From Saccoglossus kowalevskii (lineage: Eukaryota; Hemichordata; Enteropneusta; Harrimaniidae), in NCBI RefSeq assembly GCF_000003605.2, contig NW_003139687.1:52557-116556 (forward strand): DNA of 64,000 nucleotides. Direction: 5' to 3'. Each line of letters starts with the position of its first letter. Position 1 is the first letter of the stretch. A model generated the notes under the pieces. It was given only the letters and a program-made list of their open reading frames with translations. It made no database searches and had not been told where the DNA came from. Below are positions 1 through 13,590 of the stretch, piece after piece. The position numbers and the translations under genes are program-made.

Positions 1-724
1 ATAAAGAGCACCTGTCTTATGTGACCACTTTTAGGCAGTCCCAAGGCATAATGTATGCGTAACCTGTGTATAGAGACCACCTGTCTTATGTGATCACTTT
101 TAGGCAGTCCCAAAGCATAATGTATGCGTAACCTGTATATAAAGACCACTTGTCTTATGTGACCACTTTTAGTCAGTCTCAAGGCATAATGTATGCGTAA
201 AATGTGTATAGAGACCACCTGTCTTATGTGACCACTTTTAGGCAGTCCTAAGGCATAATGTATGCGTAACCTGTGTATAGAGACCACCTGTCTTATGTGA
301 CCACTTTTAGACAGTCCCAAGGCATAATGTATGCGTAACCTGTGTATACAGACTACCTGTTTTATGTGACCACTTTTAGCCAGTCCCAAGGCATAATGTA
401 TGTGCAACCTGTGTATAAAGAGCACCTGTCTTATGTGACCACTTTTAGGCAGTCCCAAGGCATAATGTATGTGCAACCTGTGTATAGAGACCACCTGTCT
501 TATGTGACCACTTTTAGGCAGTCCCAAGGCATAATGTATGAGTAAACCGTGTATACAGACTACCTGTCTTATGTGACCACTTTTAGACAGTCCCAAAGCA
601 TAATGTATGCGCAACCTGTGTATAAAGACCACTTGTTTTATGTGACCACTTTTAGGCAGTCCCAAGGCATAATGTATGAGTAAACTGTGTATAGAGACCA
701 CCTGTCTTATGTGACCACTTTTAG
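1..724. repeat. Segmental copy of 4,897-5,620 (third copy near 47.87-48.6 kb)
   Basis: The window opens inside a block that matches 4,897-5,620 at a constant offset of 4,896 bases. The same order of variants is kept: the AAAGCATAATG unit, the TATATAAAGACC unit, the TAAAATGTG unit, the CAGACTACC units and two GAGTAAAC/ACC units. The match stops at position 725, where this copy has TTAGTCAG and the other has TTAGGCAG. The 47.7-48.6 kb segment carries the same series, so at least three copies of this module exist. Confidence 0.85.
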
Positions 725-1330
725 TCAGTCCCAATGCATAATGTATGCGTAACTGTGTATAAAGACCACCTGTCTTATGTAACCACTTTTAGGCAGTCCC
801 AAGTCATAATGTATGCGCAACCTGTGTATAAAGACCACCTGTCTTATGTGACCACTTTTAGACAGTCCCAAGGCATAATGTATGTGTAACCTGTGTATAG
901 AGACCACCTGTCTTATGTGACCACTTTTAGGCAGTCCCAAGGCATAATGTATGTGCAACCTGTGTATAAAGAGCACCTGTCTTATGTGACCACTTTTAGC
1001 CAGTCCCAAGGCATAATGTATGCGTAAACTGTGTATAGAGATCACCTGTCTTATGTGACCACTTTTAGGCAGTCCCAAGGCATAATGTATGCGTAAACTG
1101 TGTATAGAGACCACCTGTCTTATGTGACCACTTTTAGACAGTCCCAAGGCATAATGTATGCGTAAACTGTGTATAGAGACCACCTGTCCTATGTGACCAC
1201 TTTTAGGCAGTCCCAAGGCATAATGTATGCGTAACATGTGTATAGAGATCACCTGTCTTATGTGACCACTTTTAGGCAGTCCCAAGGCATAATTTATGCT
1301 TAAACTGCGTATAGAGACCACCTGTCTTAT

Positions 1331-1895
1331 GTGACCTCTTTTAGGCAGTCCCAAGGCATAATGTATGCGTAACCTGTGTATAGAGACCACCTGTCTTATG
1401 TGACCACTTTTAGACAGTCCCAAGGCATAATGTATGCGCAACATGTGTATAGAGATCACCTGTCTTATGTGACCACTTTTAGGCAGTCCCAAGGCATAAT
1501 GTATGCGTAAACTGTGTATAGAGTCCACCTGTCTTATGTGACCACTTTTAGACAGTCCCAAGGCATAATGTATGCGTAAACTGTGTATAGAGACCACCTG
1601 TCTTATGTGACCACTTTTAGACAGTCCCAAGGCATAATGTATGCGTAAACTGTGTATATAGACCACCTGTCTTATGTGACCACTTTTAGCCAGTCCAAGG
1701 CATAATGTATGCGTAAACTGTGTATAGAGACCACTTGTCTTATGTGACCACTTTTAGGCAGTCCCAAGGCATAATGTATGCGTAACCTGTGTATAGAGAC
1801 CACCTGTCTTATGTGACCACTTTTAGACAGTCCCAAGGCATAATATATGCGTAAACTGTGTATAGAGACCACCTGTCTTATGTGACCACTTTTAG
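1331..1895. repeat. Segmental copy shared with 40,991-41,555 and with the 18.5-19 kb region
   Basis: This stretch matches 40,991-41,555 at a constant offset of 39,660, including a rare AGAGTCCACC unit, an ATATATGCG unit and a 1-bp deletion (CAGTCCAAGG instead of CAGTCCCAAGG) at about 1,693. The same deletion lies at about 18,872, 41,353 and 43,491, which ties the four places together as descendants of one mutated monomer. Confidence 0.8.
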
Positions 1896-2639
1896 ACAGT
1901 CCCAAGGCATAATGTATGCGTAAACTGTGTATATAGACCACCTGTCTATTGTGACCACTTTTAGGCATTCCCAAGGCATAATGTATGCGCAACCTGTGTA
2001 TAAAGACCACCTGTCTTATGTGACCACTTTTAGACAGTCCCAAGGCATAATGTATGCGTAACCTGTGTATAAAGACCACCTGTCTTATGTGACCATTTTT
2101 AGGCAGTCCCAAGGCATAATGTATGCGCAATCTGTGTATAAAGACCACCTGTCTTATGTGACCACTCTTAGACAGTCCCAAGGCATAATGTATGCGTAAC
2201 CTGTGTACAAAGACCACCTGTCTTATGTGACCACTTTTAGACAGTCCCAAAGAATAATGTATGCGCAACCTGTGTATAAAGACCACTTTTCTTATGTGAC
2301 CATTTTTAAGCAGTCCCAAGGCATAATGTATGCGTAACCTGTGTATACAGACCACCTGTCTTTATGTGATCACTTTTAAGCAGTCCCAAGGCATAATGTA
2401 TGAGTAAACTGTGTATAGAGACCACCTGTCTTATGTCACCACTTTTAGGCAGTCCCAAGGCATAATGTATACGTAACATGTGTATAGAGACCACCTGTCT
2501 TATGTGACCACTTTAGGCAGTCCCAAGACATAATGTATGCTTAAACTGTGTATAGAGACCACCTGTCTTATGTGACCACTTTTAGGCAGTCCCAAGGCAT
2601 AATGTATGCTTAAACTGTGTATAGAGACCACTTGTCTTA

Positions 2640-3540
2640 TGTGACCACTTTTTGTCAGTCCCAAGGCATAATGTATACGTAACATGTGTATAGAGACCAC
2701 ATGTCTTATGTGACCACTTTTAGGCAGTCCCAAGACATAATGTATGCTTAAACTGTGTATAGAGACAAGCTGTCTTATGTGACCACTTTTAGGCAGTCCC
2801 AAGGCATAATGTATGCTTAAACTGTGTATAGAGACCACCTGTCTTATGTGACCACTTTTAGACAGTCCCAAGGCATAATGTATGCTTAAACTGTGTATAA
2901 AGACCACCTGTTTTATGTGACCACTTTTAGACAGTCCCAAGGCATAATGTATGCGTAACATGTATATAGAGATCACCTGTCTTATGTGACCACTTTTAGG
3001 CAGTCCCAAGGCATAATGTATGGTTAAACTGTGTATAGAGACCACCTGTCTTATGTGACCACTTTTAGACAGTCCCAAGGCATAATGTATGCTTCAACTG
3101 TGTATAGAGACCACCTGTCTTATGTGACCACTTTTAGACAGTTCCAAGGCATAATGTATGTGCAACCTGTGTATAAAGAGCACCTGTCTTATGTGACCAC
3201 TTTTAGGCAGTCCCAAGGCATAATGTATGCGTAACCTGTGTATAGAGACCACCTGTCTTATGTGATCACTTTTAGGCAGTCCCAAAGCATAATGTATGCG
3301 TAACCTGTATATAAAGAACACTTGTCTTATGTGACCACTTTTAGTCAGTCTCAAGGCATAATGTATGCGTAAAATGTGTATAGAGACCACCTGTCTTATG
3401 TGACCACTTTTAGGCAGTCCTAAGGCATAATGTATGCGTAACCTGTGTATAGAGACCACCTGTCTTATGTGACCACTTTTAGACAGTCCCAAGGCATAAT
3501 GTATGCGTAACCTGTGTATACAGACTACCTGTCTTATGTG
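2640..3540. repeat. 25-monomer higher-order repeat, copy 1
   Basis: The variant order here is repeated at 4,365-5,264 with a spacing of 1,724-1,725 bases, which is 25 monomers. Anchors are the TATACGTAACATG unit (2,673 and 4,398), the TATGGTTAAAC unit and the GCTTCAAC/GCTTCTAC unit (plus-strand frame starting at 3,031 and 4,755). The one-base difference in spacing comes from small indels between the copies, for example GTCTAATGC near 3,832. Confidence 0.85.
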
Positions 3541-4364
3541 ACCACTTTTAGTCAGTCCCAAGGCATAATGTATACGTAACATGTGTATAGAGACCACCTG
3601 TCTTATGTGACCACTTTTAGGCAGTCCCAAGACATAATGTATGCATAAACTGTGTATAGAGTCCACCTGTCTTATGTGACCACTTTTAGGCAGTCCCAAG
3701 ACATAATGTATGCGTAAACTGTGAATAGAGACCACCTGTCTTATGTGACCACTTTTAGACAGTCCCAAGGCATAATGTATGCTTAAACTGTTTATAAAGA
3801 CCACCTGTTTTATGTGACCACTTTTAGACAGTCTAATGCATAATGTATGCGTAACATGTATATAGAGATCACCTGTCTTATGTGACCACTTTTAGGCAGT
3901 CGCAAGGCATAATGTATGGTTAAACTGTGTATAGAGACCACCTGTCTTATGTGACCACTTTTAGACAGTCCCAAGGCATAATGTATGCGTAAACTGTGTA
4001 TATAGACCACCTGTCTTATGTGACCACTTTTAGACAGTCCCAAGGCATAATGTATGCGTAACCTGTGTATAAAGACCACCTGTCTTATGTGACCACTTTT
4101 AGACAGTCCCAAAGCATAATGTATGCGCAACCTGTGTATAAAGACCACTTTTCTTATGTGACAATTTTTAGGCAGTCCCAAGGCATAATGTATGCGTAAC
4201 CTGTGTATACAGACCACCTGTCTTACGTGACCACTTTTAGACAGTCCCAAGGCATAATGTATGTGCAACCTGTGTATAAAGAGCACCTGTCTTATGTGAT
4301 CACTTTTAGCCAGTCCCAAGGCATAATGTATGCGTAAACTGTGTATAGAGACCACTTGTCTTAT

Positions 4365-5264
4365 GTGACCACTTTTAGTCAGTCCCAAGGCATAATGTAT
4401 ACGTAACATGTGTATAGAGACCACCTGTCTTATGTGACCACTTTTAGGCAGTCCCAAGACATAATGTATGCTTAAACTGTGTATAGAGACCACCTGTCTT
4501 ATGTGACCACTTTTAGGCAGTCCCAAGGCATAATGTATGCTTAAACTGTGTATAGAGACCACCTGTCTTATGCGACCACTTTTAGACAGTCCCAAGGCAT
4601 AATGTATGCTTAAACTGTGTATAAAGACCACCTGTTTTATGTGACCACTTTTAGACAGTCCCAAGGCATAATGTATGCGTAACATGTATATAGAGATCAC
4701 CTGTCTTATGTGACCACTTTTAGGCAGTCCCAAGGCATAATGTATGGTTAAACTGTGTATAGAGACCACCTGTCTTATGTGACCACTTTTAGACAGTCCC
4801 AAGGCATAATGTATGCTTCTACTGTGTATAGAGACCACCTGTCTTATGTGACCACTTTTAGACAGTTCCAAGGCATAATGTATGTGCAACCTGTGTATAA
4901 AGAGCACCTGTCTTATGTGACCACTTTTAGGCAGTCCCAAGGCATAATGTATGCGTAACCTGTGTATAGAGACCACCTGTCTTATGTGATCACTTTTAGG
5001 CAGTCCCAAAGCATAATGTATGCGTAACCTGTATATAAAGACCACTTGTCTTATGTGACCACTTTTAGTCAGTCTCAAGGCATAATGTATGCGTAAAATG
5101 TGTATAGAGACCACCTGTCTTATGTGACCACTTTTAGGCAGTCCTAAGGCATAATGTATGCGTATCCTGTGTATAGAGACCACCTGTCTTATGTGACCAC
5201 GTTTAGACAGTCCCAAGGCATAATGTATGCGTAACCTGTGTATACAGACTACCTGTCTTATGTG
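4365..5264. repeat. 25-monomer higher-order repeat, copy 2
   Basis: This is the middle copy of the 1,725-bp unit. It matches 2,640-3,540 on its left and, from about 4,685 onward, also matches 6,410-7,020 at exactly 1,725 bases (plus-strand frames starting at 4,755 and 6,480). The wider segment 3,950-5,660 is copied again at 46,850-48,625 with an offset of 42,969 over most of its length. Confidence 0.85.
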
Positions 5265-6409
5265 ACCACTTTTAGCCAGCCCCAAGGCATAATGTATGTG
5301 CAACCTGTGTATAAAGAGCACCTGTCTTATGTGACCACTTTTAGGCAGTCCCAAGGCATAATGTATGTGCAACCTGTGTATAGAGACCACCTGTCTTATG
5401 TGACCACTTTTAGGCAGTCCCAAGGCATAATGTATGAGTAAACCGTGTATACAGACTACCTGTCTTATGTGACCACTTTTAGACAGTCCCAAAGCATAAT
5501 GTATGCGCAACCTGTGTATAAAGACCACTTGTTTTATGTGACCACTTTTAGGCAGTCCCAAGGCATAATGTATGAGTAAACTGTGTATAGAGACCACCTG
5601 TCTTATGTGACCACTTTTAGGCAGTCCCAAGGCATAATGTATGAGTAAACTGTGTATAGAGACCACCTGTCTTATGTGACCACTTTTAGGCAGTCCCAAG
5701 GCATAATGTATGCGTAAACTGCGTATACAGACTACCTGTCTTATGTGACCACTTTTAGACAGTCCCAAAGCATAATGTATGCGCAACCTGTGTATAAAGA
5801 CCACTTGTTTTATGTGACCACTTTTAGGCAGTCCCAAGGCATAATGTATGAGTAAACTGTGTATAGAGACCACCTGTCTTATGTGACCACTTTTAGGCAG
5901 TCCCAAGGCATAATGTATGCGTAAAATGTGTATAGAGACCACCTGTCTTATGTGACCACTTTTAGGCAGTCCTAAGGCATAATGTATGCGTAACCTGTGT
6001 ATAGAGACCACCTGTCTTATGTGACCACTTTTAGCAAGTCCCAAGGCATAATGTATGCGTAAACAGTGTATAGAGACCACCTGTCTTATGTGACCACTTT
6101 TAGGCAGTCCCAAGGCATAATGTATGTGCAACCTGTGTATAAAGAGCACCTGTCCTATGTGACCACTTTTAGGCAGTCCCAAGGCATAATGTATGAGTAA
6201 ACTGTGTATAGAGACCACCTGTCTTATGTCACCACTTTTAGGCAGTCCCAAGGCATAATGTATACGTAACATGTGTATAGAGACCACCTGTCTTATGTGA
6301 CCACTTTTAGGCAGTCCCAAGGCATAATGTATGCTTAAACTGTGTATAGAGACCACCTGTCTTATGTGACCACTTTTAGACAGTCCCAAGGCATAATGTA
6401 TGCGTAACA

Positions 6410-7020
6410 TGTGTATAGAGATCACCTGTCTTATGTGACCACTTTTAGGCAGTCCCAAGGCATAATGCATGGTTAAACTGTGTATAGAGACCACCTGTCT
6501 TATGTGACCACTTATAGACAGTCCCAAGGCATAATGTATGCTTCAACTGTGTATAGAGTCCACCTGTCTTATGTGACCACTTTTAGACAGTTCCAAGGCA
6601 TAATGTATGTGCAACCTGTGTATAAAGAGCACCTGTCTTATGTGACCACTTTTAGGCAGTCCCAAGGCATAATGTATGCGTAACCTGTGTATAAAGACCA
6701 CCTGTCTTATGTGACCACTTTTAGGCAGTCCCAAGGCTTAATGTATGTGCAACCTGTGTATAGAGACCACCTGTCTTATGTGATCACTTTTAGGCAGTCC
6801 CAAAGCATAATGTATGCGTAACCTGTGTATAAAGACCACTTGTCTTATGTGACCACTTTTAGTCAGTCTCAAGGCATAATGTATGCGTAAAATGTGTATA
6901 GAGACAACCTGTCTTATGTGACCACTTTTAGGCAGTCCTAAGGCATAATGTATGCGTAACCTGTGTATAGAGACCACCTGTCTTATGTGACCACTTTTAG
7001 ACAGTCCCAAGGCATAATGT
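6410..7020. repeat. 25-monomer higher-order repeat, partial copy 3
   Basis: This copy begins with the TGGTTAAAC unit (here preceded by ATGC instead of ATGT) and the GCTTCAACTG unit, then the GTTCCAAGG unit, in the order seen at 2,960-3,520 and 4,685-5,245. It is partial: the left part of the 25-mer, with the TATACG unit, is not where the period would place it. One extra monomer (near 6,680-6,750) is inserted relative to the other copies. Confidence 0.75.
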
Positions 7021-8186
7021 ATGCGTAACATGTGTATAGAGATCACCTGTCTTATGTGACCACTTTTAGGCAGTCCCAAGGCATAATGTATGGTTAAACT
7101 GTGTATAGAGACCACCTGTCTTATGTGACCACTTTTAGACAGTCCCAAGGCATAATGTATGCTTAAACTGTGTATAGAGACCTCTTGTCTAATGTGACCA
7201 CTTTTAGGCAGTCCCAAGGCATAATGTATGCGTAACCTGTGTATAGAGACCACCTGTCTTATGTGACCACTTTTAGACAGTCCCAAAGGCATAATGTATG
7301 CGTAACATAAGTATAGAGATCACCTGTCTTATGTGACCACTTTTAGGCAGTCCAAAGGCATAATGTATGCGTAAACTGTGTATAGAGACCACCTGTTTTA
7401 TGTGACCACTTTTATACAGTTCCAAGGCATAATGTATGCGTAAACTGTGCATAGAGACCACCTGTCTTATGTGACCACTTTTAGACAGTCCCAAGTCATA
7501 ATGTATGCGTAAACTGTGCATAGAGACCACCTGTCTTATGTGACCACTTTTAGGTAGTCCCAAGGCATAATGTATGTGTAACATGTGTATAGAGATCACC
7601 TGTCTTATGTGACCACTTTTAGACAGTCCCAAGGCATAATGTATGCGCAACCTGTGTATAAAAACCACCTGTCTTATGTGAACACTTTTAGCCAGTCCCA
7701 AGGCATAATGTATGTGTAACCTGTGTATAGAGACCACCTGTCTTATGTGACCACTTTTAGGCAGTCCCAAGGCATAATGTATGTGCAACCTGTGTATAAA
7801 GAGCACCTGTCTTATGTGACCACTTTTAGCCAGTCCCAAGGCATAATGTATGCGTAAACTGTGTATAGAGACCACTTGTCTTATGTGACAACTTTTAGGC
7901 AGTCCCAAGGCATAATGTATGCGTAACCTGTGTATAAAGACCACCTGTCTTATGTGACCACTTTTAGACAGTCCCAAGGCATAATGTATGCGTAACATGT
8001 GTATAGAGATCACCTGTCTTATGTGACCACTTTTAGGCAGTCCCAATGCATAATGTATGCGTAAACTGTGTATAGAGACCACCTGTCTTATGTGACCACT
8101 TTTAGACAGTCCCAAGGCATAATGTATGCGTAAACTGTGTATAGAGACCATCTCTCTTATGTGACCACTTTTAGGCAGTCCCAAGG

Positions 8187-8961
8187 CATATTGTATGCGC
8201 AACATGTGTATAGAGACCACCTGTCTTATGTTACCACTTTTAGGCACTTCCAAGGCATAATGTATGCGTAACATGTGTATAGAGATCACCTGTCTTATGT
8301 GACCACTTTTAGGCAGTCACAAGGCATAATATATGTGCAACCTGTGTATAGAGACCACCTGTCTTATGTGGTTACTTTTAGGCAGTCCCAAAGCATAATG
8401 TATGCGTAACCTGTGTATAAAGACCACTTGTTATATGTGACCACTTTTAGCCAGTCCCAAGGCATAATGTATGCGTAAAATGTGTATAGAGACCCCCTGT
8501 CTATTGTGACCACTTTTAGGCAGTCCCAAGGCATAATATATGATTAAACTGTGTATAGAGACCACCTGTCTTATGTGATCACTTTTAGGTAGTCCCAAGG
8601 CATAATGTATGCGTAAACTGTGTATAGAGACCAACTGTCTTATGTGATCACTTTTAGGTAGTCCCAAGGCATAATGTATGCGTAACATGTGTATAGAGAT
8701 CACCTGTCTTATGTGATCACTTTTAGGCAGTCCCAAAGCATAATGTATGCGTAACCTGTGTATAAAGACCACTTGTCTTATGTGACCACTTTTAGGCAGT
8801 CCCAAGGCATAATGTATGCGCAACCTGTGTATAAAGACCACCTGTCTTATGTGACCACTTTTAGACAGTCCCAAGGCATTATGTATGCGCAACCTGTGTA
8901 TAAAAACCACCTGTCTTATGTGACCACTTTTAGCCAGTCCCAAGGCATAATGTATGCGTAA
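8187..8961. repeat. Segmental copy of 20,741-21,515; right part also at 62,880-63,380
   Basis: A constant offset of 12,554 links this stretch with 20,741-21,515, covering the CATATTGTATG unit, the TTACC/GCACTTCC unit, the GACCCCCTGTCTATTG unit and the ATATATGATTAAAC unit. The last two, with the following AAAGACC/AAAAACC trio, are also found at 62,900-63,380 with an offset of 54,420. The plus-strand trio starts at 8,758, 21,312 and 63,178. Confidence 0.85.
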
Positions 8962-10100
8962 CCTGTGTATAGAGACCACCTGTCTTATGTGACCACTTTT
9001 AGGCAGTCTCAAGGCATAATGTATGTGCAACCTGTGTATAAAGAGCACCTGTCTTATGTGACCACTTTTAGCCAGTCCCAAGGCATAATGTATGCGTAAC
9101 CTGTGTATAAAGACCACCTGTCTTATGTGACAACTTTTAGGCAGTCCCAAGGCATAATGTATGCGTAACCTGTGTATAAAAACCACTTGTCTTATGTGAC
9201 CACGTTTAGGCAGTCCCAAGGCATAATGTATGCGCAATCTGTGTATAAAGACCACCTGTCTTATGTGACCACTTTTAGACAGTCCCAAGGCATTATGTAT
9301 GCGCAACCTGTGTATAAAAACCACCTGTCTTATGTGACCACTTTTAGCCAGTCCCAAGGCATAAAGTATGCGTAACCTGTGTATAGAGACCACCTGTCTT
9401 ATGTGACCACTTTTAGGCAGTCTCAAGGCATAATGTATGTGCAACCTGTGTATAAAGAGCACCTGTCTTATGTGAACACTTTTAGCCAGTCCCAAGGCAT
9501 AATGTATGCGTAACCTGTGTATAAAGACCACCTGTCTTATGTGACAACTTTTAGGCAGTCCGAAGGCATAATGTATGCGCAACCTGTGTATAAAGACCAC
9601 CTGTCTTATGTGACCACTTTTAGACAGTCCCAAGGCATAATGTATGCGTAACATGTGTATAGAGATCACCTGTCTTATGTGACCACTTTTAGGCAGTCCC
9701 AAGGAATAATGTATGCGTAAACTGTGTATAGAGACCACCTGTCTTATGTGACCACTTTTAGACAGTCCCAAGGCATAATGTATGCGTAAACTGTGTATAG
9801 AGACCATCTGTCTTATGTGACCACTTTTAGCCAGTCCCAAGGCATAATGTATGCGTAACCTGTGTATAAAGACCACCTGTCTTATGTGATCACTTTTAGG
9901 CAGTCCCAAGGCATAATGTATGCGTAACCTGTGTATAAAGACCACCTGTCTTATGTGACCACTTTTAGGCAGTCCCAAGGCATAATGTATGAGTTACCTG
10001 TGTATTAAGATCGCCTGTCTTATGTGACCACTTTTAGGCAGTCCCAAGGCATAATGTATGCGTAAACTGTGTATATAGACCACCTGTCTTATGTGACCAC

Positions 10101-10514
10101 CTTTAGGCAGTCCCAAGGCATAATGTATGCGTAACCTGTGTATAGAGACCACCTGTCTTATGTGACCATTTTTAGGCAGTCCCAAGGCATAATGTATGCG
10201 TAAACTGTGTATATAGACCACCTGTCTTATGTGAACACTTTTTGGCAGTCCCAAGGCATAATGTATGCGTAACCTGTGTATATAGACCACCTGTCTTATG
10301 TGACCACCTTTAGGCAGTCCCAAGGCATAATGTATGCGTAACCTGTGTATAGAGACCACCTGTCTTATGTGACCATTTTTAGGCAGTCCCAAGGCATAAT
10401 GTATGCGTAAACTGTGTATATAGACCACCTGTCTTATGTGACCACTTTTTGGCAGTCCCAAGGCATAATGTATGCGGAAACTGTGTATAAAGACCACTTT
10501 TCTTATGTGACCAC
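10101..10514. repeat. Two tandem copies of a three-monomer cassette (CACCTTTAGG type)
   Basis: A unit with ACCACCTTTAGG is followed by one with GACCATTTTTAGG and one with CACTTTTTGG. The marker CTTTAGG lies at 10,101 and 10,308, exactly 207 bases (three monomers) apart. The same cassette recurs with the marker at 12,172, 12,517 (345 bases, five monomers, later), 13,691 and 55,688. A partial cassette lacking the first unit begins near 14,510. Confidence 0.8.
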
Positions 10515-11199
10515 TTTTAGACAGTCCCAAGGCATAATGTATGCGTAACCTGTGTATAGAGACCACCTGTCTTATGTGACCACTTTTAGACAGTCCCAAG
10601 GCATAATGTATGCGTAAACTGTGTATATAGACCACCTGTCTTATGTGACCACTTTTAGGCAGTCCCAAGGCATAATGTATGCGTAAACTGTGTATATAGA
10701 CCACCTGTCTTATGTGACCACTTTTAGGCAGTCCCAAGGCATAATGTATGCGTAAACTGTGTATATAGACCACCTGTCTATTGTGACCACTTTTAGGCAG
10801 TCCCAAGGCATAATGTATGCGCAACCTGTGTATAAAGACCACCTGTCTTATGTGACCACTTTTAGACAGTCCCAAGGCATAATGTATGCGTAACCTGTGT
10901 ATAAAGACCACCTGTCTTATGTGACCACTTTTAGACAGTCCCAAGGCATAATGTATGAGTTACCTGTGTATAAAGACCACCTGTCTTATGTGACCACTTT
11001 TAGGCAGTCCCAAGGCATAATGTATGTGCAACCTGTGTATAAAGACCACCTGTCTTATGTGACCACTTTTAGACAGTCCCAAGACATAATGTATGCGTAA
11101 CCTGTGTATAAAGACCACCTGTCTTATGTGACGACTTTTAGGCAGTCCCAAGGCATAATGTATGCGTAAACTGTGTATATAGACCACCTGTCTTATGTG

Positions 11200-11860
11200 A
11201 CCACTTTTAGACAGTCCCAAGGCATAATGTATGCGTAAACTGTGTATATAGACCACCTGTCTTATGTGACCACTTTTAGACAATCCCAAGGCATAATGTA
11301 TGCGTAACCTGTGTATATAGACCACCTGTCTTATGTGACCACTTTTAGGCAGTCCCAAGGCATAATGTGTGCGTAAACTGTGTATAGAGACCACCTGTCT
11401 TATGTGACCACTTTTAGGCAGTCCCAAGGCATAATGTATGCGTAACCTGTGTATAGAGACCACCTGTCTTATGTGACCACTTTTAGGCAGTCCCAAGGCA
11501 TAATGTATGCGTAAACTGTGTATATAGACCACCTGTCTTATGTGACCACTTTTAGACAGTCCCAAGGCATAATGTATGCGTAAACTGTGTATATAGACCA
11601 CCTGTCTATTGTGACCACTTTTAGGCAGTCCCAAGGCATAATGTATGCGCAACCTGTGTATAAAGATCACCTGTCTTATGTGACCACTTTTAGACAGTCC
11701 CAAGGCATAATGTATGTGCAACCTGTGTATAAAGACCACCTGTCTTATGTGACCACTTTTAGACAGTCCCAAGGCATAATGTATGCGTAACCTGTGTATA
11801 AAGACCACCTGTCTTATGTGACCACTTTTAGACAGTCCCAAAGCATAATGTATGCGTAAC
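11200..11860. repeat. 25-monomer higher-order repeat of the TATATAGACC block, copy 1
   Basis: The order of variants here recurs at 12,930-13,590 with an offset of 1,727 bases (25 monomers plus two bases). Anchors are ATGTGTGCGTAAAC (11,366 and 13,093) and GTCTATTGTG followed by AAAGATCACC (near 11,605 and 13,332). A third copy lies at about 54,945-55,515 (ATGTGTGCG at 55,021). Confidence 0.85.
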
Positions 11861-12929
11861 CTGTGTATAGAGATCACCTGTCTTATGTGACCACTTTTAG
11901 ACAGTCCCAAGGCATAATGTATGCGTAACCTGTGTATAAAGACCACCTGTCTTATGTGACCACTTTTAGACAGTCCCAAGGCATAATGTATGCGTAACCT
12001 GTGTATAAATGACCACCTGTCTTATGTGACCACTTTTAGACAGTCCCAAAGCATAATGTATGCGTAACCTGTGTATAGAGACCACCTGTCTTATGTGACC
12101 ACATTTAGACAGTCCCAAGGCATAATGTATGCGTAAACTGTGTATATAGACCACCTGTCTTATGTGACCACCTTTAGGCAGTCCCAAGGCATAATGTATG
12201 CGTAACCTGTGTATAGAGACCACCTGTCTTATGTGACCATTTTTAGGCAGTCCCAAGGCATAATGTATGCGTAAACTGTGTATATAGACCACCTGTCTTA
12301 TGTGAACACTTTTTGGCAGTCCCAAGGCATAATGTATGCACAACCTGTGTATATAGACCACTTTTCTTATGTGACCACTTTTAGACAGTCCCAAGGCATA
12401 ATGTATGCGTAACCTGTGTATAGAGACCACCTGTCTTATGTGACCACTTTTAGACAGTCCCAAAGCATAATGTATGCGTAAACTGTGTATATAGACCACC
12501 TGTCTTATGTGACCACCTTTAGGCAGTCCCAAGGCATAATGTATGCGTAACCTGTGTATAGAGACCACCTGTCTTATGTGACCATTTTTAGGCAGTCCCA
12601 AGGCATAATGTATGCGTAAACTGTGTATATAGACCACCTGTCTTATGTGACCACTTTTTGGCAGTCCCAAGGCATAATGTATGCGCAACCTGTGTATATA
12701 GACCACTTGTCTTATGTGACCACTTTTAGACAGTCCCAAGGCATAATGTATGCGTAAACTGTGCATATAGACCACCTGTCTTATGTGACCACTTTTAGAC
12801 AGTCCCAAGGCATAATGTATGCGTAAACTGTGTATATAGACCACCTGTCTTATGTGACCACTTTTAGACAATCCCAAAGGCATAATGTATGCGGTAAACT
12901 GTGTATATAGACCACCTGTCTTATGTGAC

Positions 12930-13590
12930 CACTTTTAGACAGTCCCAAGGCATAATGTATGCGTAAACTGTGTATATAAACCACTGTCTTATGTGACCAC
13001 TTTTAGACAATCCCAAGGCATAATGTATGCGTAAACTGTGTATATAGACCACCTGTCTTATGTGACCACTTTTAGGCAGTCCCAAGGCATAATGTGTGCG
13101 TAAACTGTGTATAGAGACCACCTGTCTTATGTGACCACTTTTAGGCAGTCCCAAGGCATAATGTATGCGTAACCTGTGTATAGAGACCACCTGTATTATG
13201 TGACCACTTTTAGGCAGTCCCAAGGCATAATGTATGCGTAAACTGTGTATATAGACCACCTGTCTTATGTGACCACTTTTAGACAGTCCCAAGGCATAAT
13301 GTATGCGTAAACTGTGTATATAGACCACCTGTCTATTGTGACCACTTTTAGGCAGTCCCAAGGCATAATATATGCGCAACCTGTGTATAAAGATCACCTG
13401 TCTTATGTGACCACTTTTAGACAGTCCCAAGGCATAATGTATGCGTAACCTGTGTATAAAGACCACCTGTCTTATGTGACCACTTTTAGACAGTCCCAAG
13501 GCATAATGTATGCGTAACCTGTGTATAAAGACCACCTGTCTTATGTGACCACTTTTAGACAGTCCCAAAGCATAATGTATGCGTAACCTG
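12930..13590. repeat. 25-monomer higher-order repeat of the TATATAGACC block, copy 2
   Basis: This matches 11,200-11,860 unit by unit. Small indels just to the left (CCCAAAGGC near 12,875, GCGGTAAAC near 12,891 and a shortened CCACTGTC near 12,982) account for the spacing of 1,727 rather than 1,725 bases. Confidence 0.8.
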
